Below, piece by piece: positions 43,045-52,896 of a stretch of 64,000 nt of DNA (its first letter is position 1; every line of letters starts with the position of its first letter). Below the pieces are notes generated by a model that worked only from the letters and a program-made list of their open reading frames with translations, searched no databases and was not told the origin of the DNA. The translations under genes and the position numbers were made by a program. The stretch covers positions 992,001 through 1,056,000 of the forward strand of contig NZ_CP047026.1 of NCBI RefSeq assembly GCF_009796785.1, read 5' to 3'. The DNA is from Polaribacter sp. L3A8. GTDB lineage: Bacteria; Bacteroidota; Bacteroidia; Flavobacteriales; Flavobacteriaceae.

Positions 43045-45681
43045 TTATTTAAGCGAGCTTAAACTACTTTTTATCGTTTCTATTTTCGCAATTGTATCAG
43101 ACTCTTTTTTACGTTCTAATTCTAATACTTTTTCTGGTGCATTAGACACAAAACGCTCATTAGATAACTTTTTTGTAATTCCGAATAAGAAACCTTCTGC
43201 TCTTTTAAGTTCTCCTTCTAGTTTTTTAATTTCAGCTTCTACATCAATATTTTCTATAGAAATAGGTACAAAGTATTCATTAGATTTTACTCTAAATGAT
43301 GCGCCTTCTACTTTTTCTGAAACATAGTTTATAATAGATGTATTTGTTAATTTCTGAATAACAGCATCAAATTCTTTAGTGCTTTTGTCATTATCAATTA
43401 CAAACAATTCTACCGCATCTTTAAAAGAAATATTTTTATCTTTTCTGATGGTTCTAATTCCTGATACAACTCCGGTTGCAAATTCGAAATCTGCTATAAT
43501 CTTCGCATCAAAATCTTTAATTACTGGATATTTAGCAATAATTAAGGCTTCTTCTGGCGTTCTATCTGCAATATATTGCCAAATATCTTCCGATAAAAAT
43601 GGCATAAATGGATGCAATACTTTTAAGTTGTTTTCTAAAACTTCTATAATAGCATCAAATGTTTGCTTGTCTATTGGTTGTTGGTAAGCAGGCTTAACAA
43701 TCTCTAATAACCAAGATGAAAAATCATCATTAATTAGTTTGTAAATAGCCATTAAAGCATCACTTAAACGGTATTTAGAAAAATGATCTTCTATTTCTGC
43801 TAACGTTTTTTGAAACTTTGCCTCATACCATTCTAAACCAATTTTAGACGTTTCTGGTTGTGGTAAACTTGCAGCTACTTCCCAACCTTTTATCAAACGG
43901 AAAGCATTCCAAATTTTATTTGCAAACCCTTTTCCTTGCTGACATAAGTCTTCATCGAACATTAAATCGTTTCCGGCAGCAGAACTTAATAAAAGACCTA
44001 CTCTTACACCATCTGCACCATAAGCTTTAATCAATCCTAATGCATCTGGCGAGTTTCCTAAAGATTTAGACATTTTACGTCTTTGTTTATCTCTAACCAA
44101 ACCAGTTAAATACACATTATTAAAAGGCTTTTCGTCTTTATATTCATACCCAGCAACAATCATTCTTGCCACCCAGAAAAATAAAATATCTGGTCCGGTA
44201 ACTAAATCGTTTGTTGGGTAATAATATTTAATTTCTTCGTTCTCTGGATTTCTAATTCCGTCGAAAACAGACATTGGCCATAACCAAGAAGAAAACCAAG
44301 TATCTAAAGCATCTTCATCCTGTGTTAAGTCGTTGGTTGTTAGTTGTTGGTTGTTAGTTTTTCCTTTCGCAAGCTCAAGAGCAGTATCAATATTCTCTGC
44401 AACTACAAAATCTTCTTTTCCGTCTCCGTAGAAAAAAGCAGGAATTTGTTGTCCCCACCAAAGCTGACGAGAAATATTCCAATCACGCACATTTTCCATC
44501 CAATGACGGTAAGTGTTTTCAAATTTCTTTGGATATAAATTGATTTCTGCATCTTCACCTAAAACTGCATCAATTGCAGGTTGTGCAAGATCTTTCATCT
44601 TTAAAAACCATTGGTCAGACAATCTAGGTTCTATAACGGCTTTTGTTCTTTCTGAAGTACCCACTTTATGAACGTGAACTTCTGTTTTTACTAAAATTCC
44701 TTTTTCTTCTAACTCTTTAGCAACCTCTTTACGAACAACAAAACGATCTTTTCCTTGATAATGTAATCCGAAGGAATTTAAAGAAGCATCATCATTAAAA
44801 ATATCGATAACCTCTAAATTGTGTTTATCACCTAAATTTTTATCATTTTCATCGTGTGCAGGTGTTACTTTTAAACAACCTGTACCAAATTCTAAATCTA
44901 CATATTCATCCTCAATAATAGGAATTACTTTATTAGATAAAGGTACAATTGCTTTTTTCCCTTTTAAATGCGTAAAACGTTCATCATTTGGGTTGATACA
45001 AATTGCAGTATCACCAAAAATAGTTTCTGGTCTTGTAGTCGCAATGGTTAAAGTATCCTCAGATCCTTCAATTTTATATTCTAAATAATACAAGTTTCCT
45101 TGTCTTTCTTCGTGGATTACTTCTTCATCAGAAAGTGTAGTTTTTGCTTCTGGATCCCAGTTTACCATTCTATACCCTCTATAAATTAAACCTTTGTTGT
45201 ATAAATCAACAAAAACTTTAATTACAGATTCAGACATTTCCGGATCCATTGTAAAAGCAGTTCTTTCCCAATCGCAAGAAGCTCCTAGTTTTTTTAATTG
45301 CTCTAAAATGATTCCTCCGTATTCATCTTTCCAATCAAAAGCGTGTTGTAAAAACTCTTCACGCGTTAAATCGCTTTTGCTTATACCTTGTTCTTTTAAT
45401 TTGGCAACCACTTTTGCTTCTGTAGCAATAGATGCATGATCTGTACCGGGAACCCAACATGCATTTTTACCTAACAAACGTGCACGTCTTATCAATACAT
45501 CTTGTATGGTATTGTTTAGCATATGCCCCATGTGTAATACTCCTGTTACGTTTGGCGGCGGAATTACAATTGTGTAAGGCTCTCTTTCATCTGGCGTAGA
45601 ATGAAAATAGTTGTTTTTCATCCAGTAGTCGTACCATTTATCTTCTACTTGGCTTGCATCATATTTAGATGGAATTGTCAT
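43045..45681 (-). CDS. valS: Valyl-tRNA synthetase
   Basis: An 878-residue class I synthetase charging tRNA-Val. It starts at [20 protein letters not shown]; eleven codons open upstream are not needed. HIGH box: [15 protein letters not shown] near residue 45. KMSKS box: [15 protein letters not shown] near 530. The editing domain ([17 protein letters not shown]), a [16 protein letters not shown] block and the anticodon-binding domain follow. A C-terminal coiled coil ([16 protein letters not shown]) spans the last 65 residues. Just before [11 protein letters not shown] the sequence carries [10 protein letters not shown], encoded by a tandem DNA repeat, which looks like an in-frame insertion in a surface loop. 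The promoter-like TACTTTTG lies at 45712-45719. Confidence 0.97.
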   Translation of the reverse strand: MTIPSKYDASQVEDKWYDYWMKNNYFHSTPDEREPYTIVIPPPNVTGVLHMGHMLNNTIQDVLIRRARLLGKNACWVPGTDHASIATEAKVVAKLKEQGISKSDLTREEFLQHAFDWKDEYGGIILEQLKKLGASCDWERTAFTMDPEMSESVIKVFVDLYNKGLIYRGYRMVNWDPEAKTTLSDEEVIHEERQGNLYYLEYKIEGSEDTLTIATTRPETIFGDTAICINPNDERFTHLKGKKAIVPLSNKVIPIIEDEYVDLEFGTGCLKVTPAHDENDKNLGDKHNLEVIDIFNDDASLNSFGLHYQGKDRFVVRKEVAKELEEKGILVKTEVHVHKVGTSERTKAVIEPRLSDQWFLKMKDLAQPAIDAVLGEDAEINLYPKKFENTYRHWMENVRDWNISRQLWWGQQIPAFFYGDGKEDFVVAENIDTALELAKGKTNNQQLTTNDLTQDEDALDTWFSSWLWPMSVFDGIRNPENEEIKYYYPTNDLVTGPDILFFWVARMIVAGYEYKDEKPFNNVYLTGLVRDKQRRKMSKSLGNSPDALGLIKAYGADGVRVGLLLSSAAGNDLMFDEDLCQQGKGFANKIWNAFRLIKGWEVAASLPQPETSKIGLEWYEAKFQKTLAEIEDHFSKYRLSDALMAIYKLINDDFSSWLLEIVKPAYQQPIDKQTFDAIIEVLENNLKVLHPFMPFLSEDIWQYIADRTPEEALIIAKYPVIKDFDAKIIADFEFATGVVSGIRTIRKDKNISFKDAVELFVIDNDKSTKEFDAVIQKLTNTSIINYVSEKVEGASFRVKSNEYFVPISIENIDVEAEIKKLEGELKRAEGFLFGITKKLSNERFVSNAPEKVLELERKKESDTIAKIETIKSSLSSLK
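44332..44363. repeat. Short tandem repeat read in frame within valS
   Basis: Repeats of GTTGGTTGTTA on the plus strand (two copies: GTTGGTTGTTA-GTTGTTGGTTGTTA). On the coding strand they give the residues NNQQLTTND in a loop close to the catalytic core. Confidence 0.65.
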
Positions 45682-45711
45682 ACTTTGGTATTGTTTTTGT
45701 AATATAGTTAG

Positions 45712-45719
45712 CAAAAGTA
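45712..45719 (-). promoter_or_regulatory. Candidate -7 promoter element of valS
   Basis: Minus-strand TACTTTTG (TAnnTTTG), 30 nt before the chosen start at 45681. This supports the shorter valS start, since the longer frame would begin inside the element. Confidence 0.45.
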
Positions 45720-45804
45720 CAATTATCTATTTTCTAGAGAAAATTAGTAGTTGATTTTTTAAAACAAATTATTAGTCTTAATTTTACAGTATAAAATATT
45801 TATT

Positions 45805-46209
45805 ATGAAAACCTTTGGTACATTATTAGTAATTTTCTTTATTTCTTTTTCTATAAACGCGCAAGAATTTAAATTTGAAGAAGAAACAATTAACTATGGT
45901 AAAATTGATAAAAATTCTAATGGAGAAAGAGTTTTTATTTTTACAAATATTGGAGATCAACCATTAATTATAAAAAACATTCAGTCTTCTTGTGGTTGTA
46001 CGGTTCCTAAAAAACCAGAACACCCAATTATGCCAGGAGAAAAAGGCGAAATTAAAGTTTCTTATGATACCAATAGAGTTGGTGGTTTTTCTAAAACAAT
46101 TACTGTTTTTTCTAATGCAAAAAACCCTAGAAAGCCAATTAAAATTAAAGGTTTTGTAAATAAACAAATTTCTTTAGAAAAAGATAAAAGTGTGGTTACC
46201 CAGCATTAA
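45805..46209 (+). CDS. DUF1573 (Ig-like) secreted protein
   Basis: A 134-residue protein with a signal peptide (MKTFGTLLVIFFISFSINAQ) and one Ig/ASH-like DUF1573 domain: FKFEEETINYGKIDKNSN, then NIGDQPLIIKNIQSSCGCTVP with the conserved CxC pair near residue 70, and GEKGEIKVSYDTNRVGGFSK. Such proteins are common in Bacteroidota envelopes and have no assigned biochemical function. Its stop region overlaps the stop region of the convergent protease gene by 4 bp, so the two transcripts must overlap. Confidence 0.9.
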   Translation: MKTFGTLLVIFFISFSINAQEFKFEEETINYGKIDKNSNGERVFIFTNIGDQPLIIKNIQSSCGCTVPKKPEHPIMPGEKGEIKVSYDTNRVGGFSKTITVFSNAKNPRKPIKIKGFVNKQISLEKDKSVVTQH

Positions 46210-47540
46210 ACTTTTTTTTCTAAACGAAATTCGAATTTCATTTTTGTACCATTTCGCATAACTGTAATTCTAATTTTCTTTTTATCTTTTTCTCGAAATT
46301 TATGAATAATATAAGCTATATCTAATTGATGGGCTTGTTTGCCATTAATTTCTAGAATAACATCATCTTTTAATAAGCCCGCTTTTTCTGCTGCTGAGTT
46401 TTTTACAACATGACGAATTACAAAAGAAGGTTTAAAATTAAAAGAGTATCTGGTAACAAAAGAAACTGAATTTCTATCTGATCTTTCCCTATTATAAGGA
46501 TTTGTAGCCTTTTCTACGACTTCTTCTTTTACCAACTGTTTGCCGTTATAACCAATATCTAACCCACTCATATTATAATTAAAATCGTCAGTGAAAGAAC
46601 CATTCTTTTTTAAAGTAATTTTTTTATTAGGATAATCTATCCAAACTTTAAACCGACTTAAAATACCACCTCCAATACTTCCATTTCTTGCTTTAAATTT
46701 TCTAGCATTATGTGTTGATACTGAATCTAAAAAAGAAACCGTTGGGTTCTTAATTACAAACCGACCTAATTTAAACTTAGAAACTCTACTTCTATTGCCA
46801 AAAATAGATCCGCTTAATCCTTCACCTAAAATATCTTTAAAAAATAATTTAGGCGTTCTAATCATTTTTTTAGAATTTTCGAAAAGCCAAATAGCATCAC
46901 TTCCTCCAGAATCTACTAATAATTTTACATCTGTAAATGTATCTCCAATGGTGTCTAAACCAACCTTAGCCTTAATATAAGGTTTCCTTCTATAAAACTG
47001 AAACGGAATCGTTTCGCATTTTTTACACTTTTTATAGGTATAGGTTAAAGGATTGTAAAAGTGAATCTTTTTTGTTTTGTAATTGATATTTATAATTACG
47101 TCTTTTAATAAACTATACCCAATAATACCATGAATGGTTGTCCCCATTTTACTGGATAAATCAAAAAAGTCATTTAAAACAACATATACCGCTTCATTGT
47201 TACTTACTAACCCTTTTATTTTAAAGGTGTTTTTTTGTGATATTATAGCCTCTACGGCATCCCCACTTCCTAAACCTCGTAACTGAATATTAGAAGTATT
47301 TAACAAACCAATACTATCTTTATCCGATAAACGAAATATAATAGTTTTATTTACACCGGTATCTAAAATAAAAGACAATTCCTTTCCATTAACTTCTATA
47401 GGAATTACAATTAAATTATTAATGAGTCTAAAACGTATTTGTTGATGATTTTTTAGACCTTTAAAAACAAACCCCGTTTGAGAACTCAACTCAAATGAGA
47501 AGAATATTGATAAGATAATAAGAAAGCAGGTTTTTATCAA
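46206..47540 (-). CDS. Retropepsin-like aspartyl protease with PDZ domain
   Basis: A 444-residue secreted protein. The signal peptide (1-21) is followed by two retropepsin-like half-domains: LSFILDTGVNKTIIF with Asp60 and VKLLVDSGGSDAIWLF with a second Asp near residue 208, so the two catalytic aspartates come from one chain. The C-terminal PDZ domain spans about 365-440 (FVIRHVVKNSAAEKAGLLKDD, then the GxxA-type ligand loop). Members of this Bacteroidota family are predicted periplasmic proteases; the substrate is unknown. It is transcribed alone and ends tail-to-tail with the DUF1573 gene. Confidence 0.88.
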   Translation of the reverse strand: MIKTCFLIILSIFFSFELSSQTGFVFKGLKNHQQIRFRLINNLIVIPIEVNGKELSFILDTGVNKTIIFRLSDKDSIGLLNTSNIQLRGLGSGDAVEAIISQKNTFKIKGLVSNNEAVYVVLNDFFDLSSKMGTTIHGIIGYSLLKDVIININYKTKKIHFYNPLTYTYKKCKKCETIPFQFYRRKPYIKAKVGLDTIGDTFTDVKLLVDSGGSDAIWLFENSKKMIRTPKLFFKDILGEGLSGSIFGNRSRVSKFKLGRFVIKNPTVSFLDSVSTHNARKFKARNGSIGGGILSRFKVWIDYPNKKITLKKNGSFTDDFNYNMSGLDIGYNGKQLVKEEVVEKATNPYNRERSDRNSVSFVTRYSFNFKPSFVIRHVVKNSAAEKAGLLKDDVILEINGKQAHQLDIAYIIHKFREKDKKKIRITVMRNGTKMKFEFRLEKKV

Positions 47541-47687
47541 GTTGATCTTTTTACATATACAAGATACAACTTAAGATTTTAACCTATAATATCGATAAAT
47601 ATTAACCTCGTTAAAGTTTCTTTAATATACTCTTTTAAGTAAAATATATTTCGGAAATTCGCATATACAAATATTTAAAACATAACT

Positions 47688-48878
47688 ATGCCTGCAATAT
47701 CTAAGAAAGGATTAAAAATGCCAGAATCACCAATTAGAAAATTGGTACCGTATGCCGAAGATGCTAAAAAAAGAGGTGTTAAAGTATTCCATTTAAATAT
47801 AGGTCAACCAGATATAAAAACACCACAAGTTGCTTTAGACGCAGTAAAAAACAATACGATTACCACATTAGCGTATGCGCGTTCTGAAGGTTCTGAAGAA
47901 TACAGAAACAAACTCGTTTCTTATTACAAAAAACACAATGTAAATGTAACTGCAGACAATATTGTAATTACAACAGGAGGTTCTGAAGCCTTGCTTTTTA
48001 CAATTGGAAGTATTACAGATCCGGGTGATGAAATAATAATTCCTGAGCCTTTTTATGCAAATTACAACGGATTTTCTACAGCTTCTGGAGTTAGCGTTGT
48101 ACCTGTAATTTCTAAAATTGAAGATAATTTTGCATTGCCAAAAATAGAAGAGTTCGAGAAATTAATTACAAAAAAAACCAAAGCTATATTAATATGTAAC
48201 CCTGGTAATCCTACAGGATATTTATACTCTAAAGAAGAAATTCAGAAATTAAAAGCAATTGTTTTAAAACACGATTTATATTTAATTGCAGATGAAGTTT
48301 ATAGAGAATTTACTTATGATGGTTTAGATCATACCTCAGTATTAGCTTTAGATGGTTTAGATGAAAACGCAATTATTATAGATTCTGTATCTAAACGTTA
48401 CAGCATGTGTGGTGCCAGAATTGGTTGCATTGTTTCTAAAAATAAAGAATTTATAAAAACAGCTATTAAATTTGCGCAAGCACGTTTAAGTCCGCCAACG
48501 TACGCTTTAATTGCTAGTGAAGCTGCTTTAGACACGCCTCAACAATATTTTGATGATGTAAAAGAAGAGTATGTAGAAAGAAGAAATACTTTAATTGCAG
48601 AATTAGGTAAAATTGATGGTGTAAAAGTTGCCAACCCAAAAGGTGCTTTTTACTGCGTTGCACAATTACCTGTAAAAGATGCAGATCATTTTGCAAAGTG
48701 GTTATTAGAAGATTTTAATTTAAATAACGAAACGGTTATGGTAGCGCCTGCAAGCGGATTTTATTCTACGGAAGGTGAAGGTAAAAACCAAATTAGAATG
48801 GCTTATGTTTTAAACAAAAGTGATTTAATTAGATCTGTAGAAATTTTAGGAGAAGCTTTAAAAGTATATAAAGATTAG
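47688..48878 (+). CDS. PLP-dependent class I aminotransferase
   Basis: A 396-residue fold-type I aminotransferase. Visible motifs are VFHLNIGQPDIKTPQ near residue 37, VITTGGSEALLFTIG near 98 (cofactor phosphate), LICNPGNPTGYLYSKEE near 170, LIADEVYREFTYDG near 205 and the PLP-lysine segment IDSVSKRYSMCGARIGCIVS near 235. It belongs to the aspartate/aromatic aminotransferase group; the donor and acceptor cannot be read from sequence. The last helix ends in LGEALKVYKD. It heads a plus-strand run of genes ending in murB. Confidence 0.92.
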   Translation: MPAISKKGLKMPESPIRKLVPYAEDAKKRGVKVFHLNIGQPDIKTPQVALDAVKNNTITTLAYARSEGSEEYRNKLVSYYKKHNVNVTADNIVITTGGSEALLFTIGSITDPGDEIIIPEPFYANYNGFSTASGVSVVPVISKIEDNFALPKIEEFEKLITKKTKAILICNPGNPTGYLYSKEEIQKLKAIVLKHDLYLIADEVYREFTYDGLDHTSVLALDGLDENAIIIDSVSKRYSMCGARIGCIVSKNKEFIKTAIKFAQARLSPPTYALIASEAALDTPQQYFDDVKEEYVERRNTLIAELGKIDGVKVANPKGAFYCVAQLPVKDADHFAKWLLEDFNLNNETVMVAPASGFYSTEGEGKNQIRMAYVLNKSDLIRSVEILGEALKVYKD

Positions 48879-48941
48879 TTTAACTGGTACTATAAAAATA
48901 GTAGCGAATTAAAAAACTAATTTATAATGTTTTAAGTAAAA

Positions 48942-49478
48942 ATGATAAAAGCTGACATCAATATTAAAATAGTAAAAGCTAGTATTGAACATGCTGAGTT
49001 AATTGCCGAAATTGGTAAAAAAGCATTTTTAGAATCTCACGGACATAGTGCTTCCGCAGAAGACATGAATAGTTTTATTTCTAAGACTTACAATAAAACA
49101 AGTATATCTAAGGAGTTTAAAAATATAAAAACCCAGTATCATATTATCTATGTTGATGATAAAGTTGCTGGGTTTTCTAAAATTGAATTGAACTCTGCAA
49201 ACAAAGATATTGATGATTTATATGTAACTAAACTAGATAGAATATATCTTTTAAAGGAGTTTTACGGACAAAAATTAGGTACTAAACTATTAGATTTTAA
49301 TATTCAATTATCAAAAAAACATCATCAGAAAGGTATTTGGTTGGCAGTTTGGGTAGAGAACCAAAGAGCTCTAAATTTTTATACAAAAAGAGGCTTTAAG
49401 ATTGTAGGTAAATATAATTTCAAAATATCTAAAACCAAATCAAATCCTAATCATATAATGTATCTTAAATACGAGTAG
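48942..49478 (+). CDS. GNAT-family N-acetyltransferase
   Basis: A 178-residue acetyltransferase. The acetyl-CoA motif A appears as LYVTKLDRIYLLKEFYGQKL followed by GTKLLDFNI, giving Q-x-L-G-T-K (an R/QxxGxG/A-type loop), then GIWLAVWVENQRALNFYTKR and GFKIVGKYNF (motif B). It resembles PaiA/YkkB-type GNATs that modify polyamines or small amines; the substrate is unknown. It is preceded by a 63-bp gap after the aminotransferase gene and has its own leader. Confidence 0.88.
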   Translation: MIKADINIKIVKASIEHAELIAEIGKKAFLESHGHSASAEDMNSFISKTYNKTSISKEFKNIKTQYHIIYVDDKVAGFSKIELNSANKDIDDLYVTKLDRIYLLKEFYGQKLGTKLLDFNIQLSKKHHQKGIWLAVWVENQRALNFYTKRGFKIVGKYNFKISKTKSNPNHIMYLKYE

Positions 49479-49502
49479 TAATAATTAAATTTATAAAAAA
49501 AC

Positions 49503-49922
49503 ATGAAAAACATAGTATTCGCAATTATGATGTTAACAACAATCATATCGTGTAAAAAACATAATGGAAATGAAAATAACCAAACTGTAGTTGATAAAAA
49601 TATGTCTCAAGAAAAAGTGATTTCTGTAACCGGAAAAACATTTGAATATAATTACGGAGACTCTGTGTATGAAGTGCATTTCAAATCAGAAAACATTCTA
49701 CATTGGAAATGTATAAAAGGAGAAGAAAAAGATAGAGAAGAAGATGAAAACTACTCTAAACAAAGACTTAATAATTATACCTTATTTCTTTCTTGGATTG
49801 AAAAAGATGGCTTAGGTGTTAGTCAAGTGGTTAATTTAAAGAAAAACTCTGTCAATACTTTTTTAACAATTCAAAAAGAAATTATACCAATATCAGGAAC
49901 AATTCGTGAGTTAAAAAAATAA
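49503..49922 (+). CDS. Small lipoprotein, possibly MoaF-like lipocalin fold
   Basis: A 139-residue lipoprotein: MMLTTIISCKKHNGNEN has the lipobox with Cys17. The mature part begins with GKTFEYNYGDSVYEVHFKSE, followed by LHWKCIKGEE and strands with NYTLFLSWIEKDGLGVSQVV. The pattern of short alternating strands with a WK motif is like MoaF-related calycin proteins, but this is a tentative fold-level guess. It lies 24 bp after the GNAT gene. No function is proposed. Confidence 0.6.
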   Translation: MKNIVFAIMMLTTIISCKKHNGNENNQTVVDKNMSQEKVISVTGKTFEYNYGDSVYEVHFKSENILHWKCIKGEEKDREEDENYSKQRLNNYTLFLSWIEKDGLGVSQVVNLKKNSVNTFLTIQKEIIPISGTIRELKK

Positions 49923-50029
49923 AACTGGTTAAATTTAGAGCAGTATAATTTTAAACTTGGTAATGACGTACAACCCGACTTTTTGATAAAGTTTAAACTA
50001 AATAAAAGTCAATTAAAAAAACTAATGAT

Positions 50030-50431
50030 ATGTCTGGAGAAACAAATTTAGCCGAATTAATAAAAGGAATGACTCCAAAGTTAAATGACGGCGAATATGT
50101 GTTTTCTACCGTAAAAGAGATCGATATTATATACCGAAAAGACACCATTTGTGAATTTAAAGAAAAAGAAGGGACAACAATTGTTTTAGAAAGGAAAAAA
50201 GCAGATAAACTAAACCTTAAGTACCATTATGTTGCTTCTTGGATTACACTTACCATTCACTCGTCTCTTGATGCAGTTGGTTTAACAGCAATATTTTCAA
50301 CAGAATTAGCTGAAAATAATATTAGCTGTAATGTAATTTCAGGTTATTATCATGATCATATTTTTGTAGATAAAAAAGACGCAGAAAAAGCAATTAAAGT
50401 TTTGATTGCATTATCTGAAAAGCAGCTATAA
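50030..50431 (+). CDS. ACT-domain protein (ACT_3 type)
   Basis: A 133-residue cytoplasmic protein with two parts. Residues 1-65 have [20 protein letters not shown] and the adjoining strand [18 protein letters not shown]. Residues 66-133 are an ACT fold with [20 protein letters not shown], then [20 protein letters not shown]. This matches the DUF2241/ACT_3 family, presumed small-ligand (amino acid) sensors. It is about 110 bp after the preceding lipoprotein and is followed by an unrelated secreted protein. The ligand is unknown. Confidence 0.85.
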   Translation: MSGETNLAELIKGMTPKLNDGEYVFSTVKEIDIIYRKDTICEFKEKEGTTIVLERKKADKLNLKYHYVASWITLTIHSSLDAVGLTAIFSTELAENNISCNVISGYYHDHIFVDKKDAEKAIKVLIALSEKQL

Positions 50432-50461
50432 AAATAAGTAACAACACGTTAAAAATTGGAA

Positions 50462-51049
50462 ATGAAAAAAATATTTTTAGTAGTTATAGTAAGTATAACT
50501 TGTTTAAATTATAGTTTTAGCCAAGAATTACAAGACGGAGAAAAAAGATGGAGTACTGATAAAAAACTAGCTTTAAACGATTTTAAAATAAAAACTAGTG
50601 ACAACAATAATCAAAATGTTTACAGTCAATTTGTAATTTCATATTCTGCAAAAGGATTTGATTTTTTGAAAAAAAATCTAAATAAAAACGTTGAAAATTT
50701 ATTTTCAGGAAACGCTTCTTGGATAGATACCTCTAATGTAAAGAATATTGATCAACAAATAGAATTTCAGCAAATGCAATTTGATCTTGCCGAAATTCAC
50801 GCTCGGAAATTTAGACAGCAATTGTTTTTAAAGAAATGGAAAATAACCAGAGGTTTTGACATTCTAAAAAAGCTTAGTAATAAAATAATGGCCGAATTTT
50901 CTGAACAAAGAATGATCCTAATTAAAGAAACAGAAGGTGGTATAAATCAAGAAAAATTATTGGAGTGGAAAGAAAAAATTTCTAAAGACCTAAAAGAGTT
51001 ATATGAATTTAGGTTTGAAAATAAGAAGAAAATAAAACGAAAAAAGTAA
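50462..51049 (+). CDS. Secreted protein of unknown function
   Basis: A 195-residue protein starting at the ATG of MKKIFLVVIVSITCLNYSFS; a TTG two codons upstream is less likely. The signal peptide ends near SQELQDG. The mature part is helical and rich in Lys, with KRWSTDKKLALNDFKIKTSD near its start and an end of mostly charged residues (ENKKKIKRKK). The segment 95-130 reads QIEFQQMQFDLAEIHARKFRQ, a long amphipathic helix. WSxDKKLxxxDFK recalls DUF922-like surface proteins, but I do not trust this enough to name it. Confidence 0.6.
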   Translation: MKKIFLVVIVSITCLNYSFSQELQDGEKRWSTDKKLALNDFKIKTSDNNNQNVYSQFVISYSAKGFDFLKKNLNKNVENLFSGNASWIDTSNVKNIDQQIEFQQMQFDLAEIHARKFRQQLFLKKWKITRGFDILKKLSNKIMAEFSEQRMILIKETEGGINQEKLLEWKEKISKDLKELYEFRFENKKKIKRKK

Positions 51050-51158
51050 AACTTATAAGCAATATATTAGATAAAAAATTGCGGATCCAATATACATCAA
51101 AAACACTTACTTTAAATTGATGTAAAAGAATAAACATCGTTATAAATTTACAGAAAAA

Positions 51159-52169
51159 ATGAATATACTAAAAAACATATCACTAAAAAACTACAACACA
51201 TTTGGTATTTCTGTAAATGCCAAACGTTTTATTTCTGTAGATTCTGTCTATCAATTACAGCAACTTTTAAAGGTTGAAAAAGACCTCTTTTTAATTTCTG
51301 GAGGAAGTAATATGTTGCTTACAAAAGATATTGAAAAGTTAGTAGTGCATATAGACATTAAAGGTGTTTCTATTGATAATGAAGATGACAATGCAGCGTA
51401 CATTACGATAAATGCTGGTGAAAACTGGCACGATTTTGTGCTTTGGTGTGTTTCTGAAAACTATGGCGGAATTGAAAATTTATCATTAATACCAGGAAAT
51501 GTAGGTACCTGCCCTATTCAGAATATTGGTGCGTATGGTGTAGAAGTAAAAGATACCATTACAAAAGTAGAAGCTTTAGAAATTGAAACAGGTAAATTAG
51601 TTCAGTTTTCTAACGAAGTCTGTAATTTTGGTTATAGAAACTCCATTTTTAAAAATGAAGAAAAAGGGAAATACATCATTACTTCTGTCAGTTTTAAATT
51701 GACAAAAAACAACCATAATTTAAACTTTTCTTACGGAGCCATTGAAACAGAATTAATATCTAAAAACATAAAAAAACCAACTTTAAAAAATATTTCTGAT
51801 GCTGTTATTGCTATTAGAAAATCGAAACTTCCAGACCCTAAAGAAATAGGAAACAGCGGTAGTTTTTTTAAAAACCCAGTCATTGCTACTTCTCAATTTT
51901 TAGAGCTTCAAAAAGAATATACCAACATACCAAGTTATGAGGTTTCTGATACTGAAGTGAAAGTTCCGGCAGGTTGGTTAATAGAACAAGCAGGTTTTAA
52001 AGGAAAACGTTTTGGTAATTGCGGAGTGCATGAAAAACAAGCGTTGGTTTTAGTTAACTATGGTAATGCCAGTGGGAACGAAATTTATCAGCTTGCTGAA
52101 AAAATAAAAGAAACCATCTTTAAAAAATTTGGAATTCCTTTAGAAATTGAAGTAAATATTATTGCATAA
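51159..52169 (+). CDS. murB: UDP-N-acetylenolpyruvoylglucosamine reductase (MurB)
   Basis: A 336-residue flavoenzyme reducing UDP-GlcNAc-enolpyruvate to UDP-MurNAc in peptidoglycan synthesis. Motifs: NISLKNYNTFGISVNAKRFI at the start, LISGGSNMLL (FAD phosphate loop) near residue 47, SLIPGNVGTCPIQNIGAYGVE near 112, the catalytic-Ser region EIGNSGSFFKNP near 232 and the final Glu in FGIPLEIEVNII. The length and the FGIPLxxEV end fit type I MurB. A weak bidirectional hairpin (52173-52196) follows. Confidence 0.96.
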   Translation: MNILKNISLKNYNTFGISVNAKRFISVDSVYQLQQLLKVEKDLFLISGGSNMLLTKDIEKLVVHIDIKGVSIDNEDDNAAYITINAGENWHDFVLWCVSENYGGIENLSLIPGNVGTCPIQNIGAYGVEVKDTITKVEALEIETGKLVQFSNEVCNFGYRNSIFKNEEKGKYIITSVSFKLTKNNHNLNFSYGAIETELISKNIKKPTLKNISDAVIAIRKSKLPDPKEIGNSGSFFKNPVIATSQFLELQKEYTNIPSYEVSDTEVKVPAGWLIEQAGFKGKRFGNCGVHEKQALVLVNYGNASGNEIYQLAEKIKETIFKKFGIPLEIEVNIIA

Positions 52170-52221
52170 AAAAACCTCATCAAATTAATGATAAGGTTAA
52201 GTATATACAATTTCTAAAATA

Positions 52222-52896
52222 CTATATTTCTAATTTTAATGTTTTAATATCTGCAATTAATTGTTTTACAGAATTTTTACTTAAACCATTGTAAATACCT
52301 CTAATGTGTTTGTTTTTATCAATAAGAACAAAATTTTCTGTGTGTAAAAAATCGTCAATGCTTTTTGGTTTCCCTAGATCTTCTTCTACAAAATATGATT
52401 TTCTGCCTAAGTCGTAAATTTCTTTTTTATCACCAGTAACCAAATGCCAGTTCTTACCAATTTCTTTATCTAAAGCATATTTTTTTAACTGCGCAACAGA
52501 ATCTATGCTAGGTGTTACAGAATGAGAAAGTAATAATACTTCATCATCATTTTTAAAAGCATCTTGCACTAAAGACATATTACTTGTCATTTTAGGACAA
52601 ATACCTGGACACGTAGTAAAGAAAAAATCGGCCACATAAATTTTATTTTCAAATGTTTTCTGAGTAATATTTTTCCCATCCTGATCTGTTAAACTAAAAT
52701 CTGGAATGGTATGAAAAGATGTTAACTGATCACTTTTAGCAGCTATCCATTTAGGTGTAAATGAAGCTTCATTATAATAAGGTAAAACGTCGGTTTTACT
52801 AGAAATTTCTTTATGATCTGTTTTTTTACAACTTAAAAAAAGAAGTAAACTCACAACAACAAAACTATATATCTTTCTTTTCTTCAACTTTTTCAT
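52222..52896 (-). CDS. SCO family protein (copper/thiol protein)
   Basis: A 224-residue lipoprotein or membrane-anchored thioredoxin-fold protein; the N-terminal hydrophobic segment ends LLFLSCKKTDH. The SCO copper-binding site is visible as FFFTTCPGICPKMTSN near residue 95 (CxxxC), with the partner His in DFLHTENFVLIDK near 185. SCO proteins deliver copper to cytochrome oxidase or act as thiol-disulfide reductants. The start codon lies 32 bp inside the upstream YwqK-repeat gene, so translation is coupled. It is the last gene of a sigma-motif-controlled unit with YHYH and YwqK-type genes. Confidence 0.93.
   Translation of the reverse strand: MKKLKKRKIYSFVVVSLLLFLSCKKTDHKEISSKTDVLPYYNEASFTPKWIAAKSDQLTSFHTIPDFSLTDQDGKNITQKTFENKIYVADFFFTTCPGICPKMTSNMSLVQDAFKNDDEVLLLSHSVTPSIDSVAQLKKYALDKEIGKNWHLVTGDKKEIYDLGRKSYFVEEDLGKPKSIDDFLHTENFVLIDKNKHIRGIYNGLSKNSVKQLIADIKTLKLEI

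Noticed and set aside
44332..44363. Frameshift or assembly error in valS
   Set aside because: The tandem repeat keeps the frame, and conserved segments continue on both sides without interruption.
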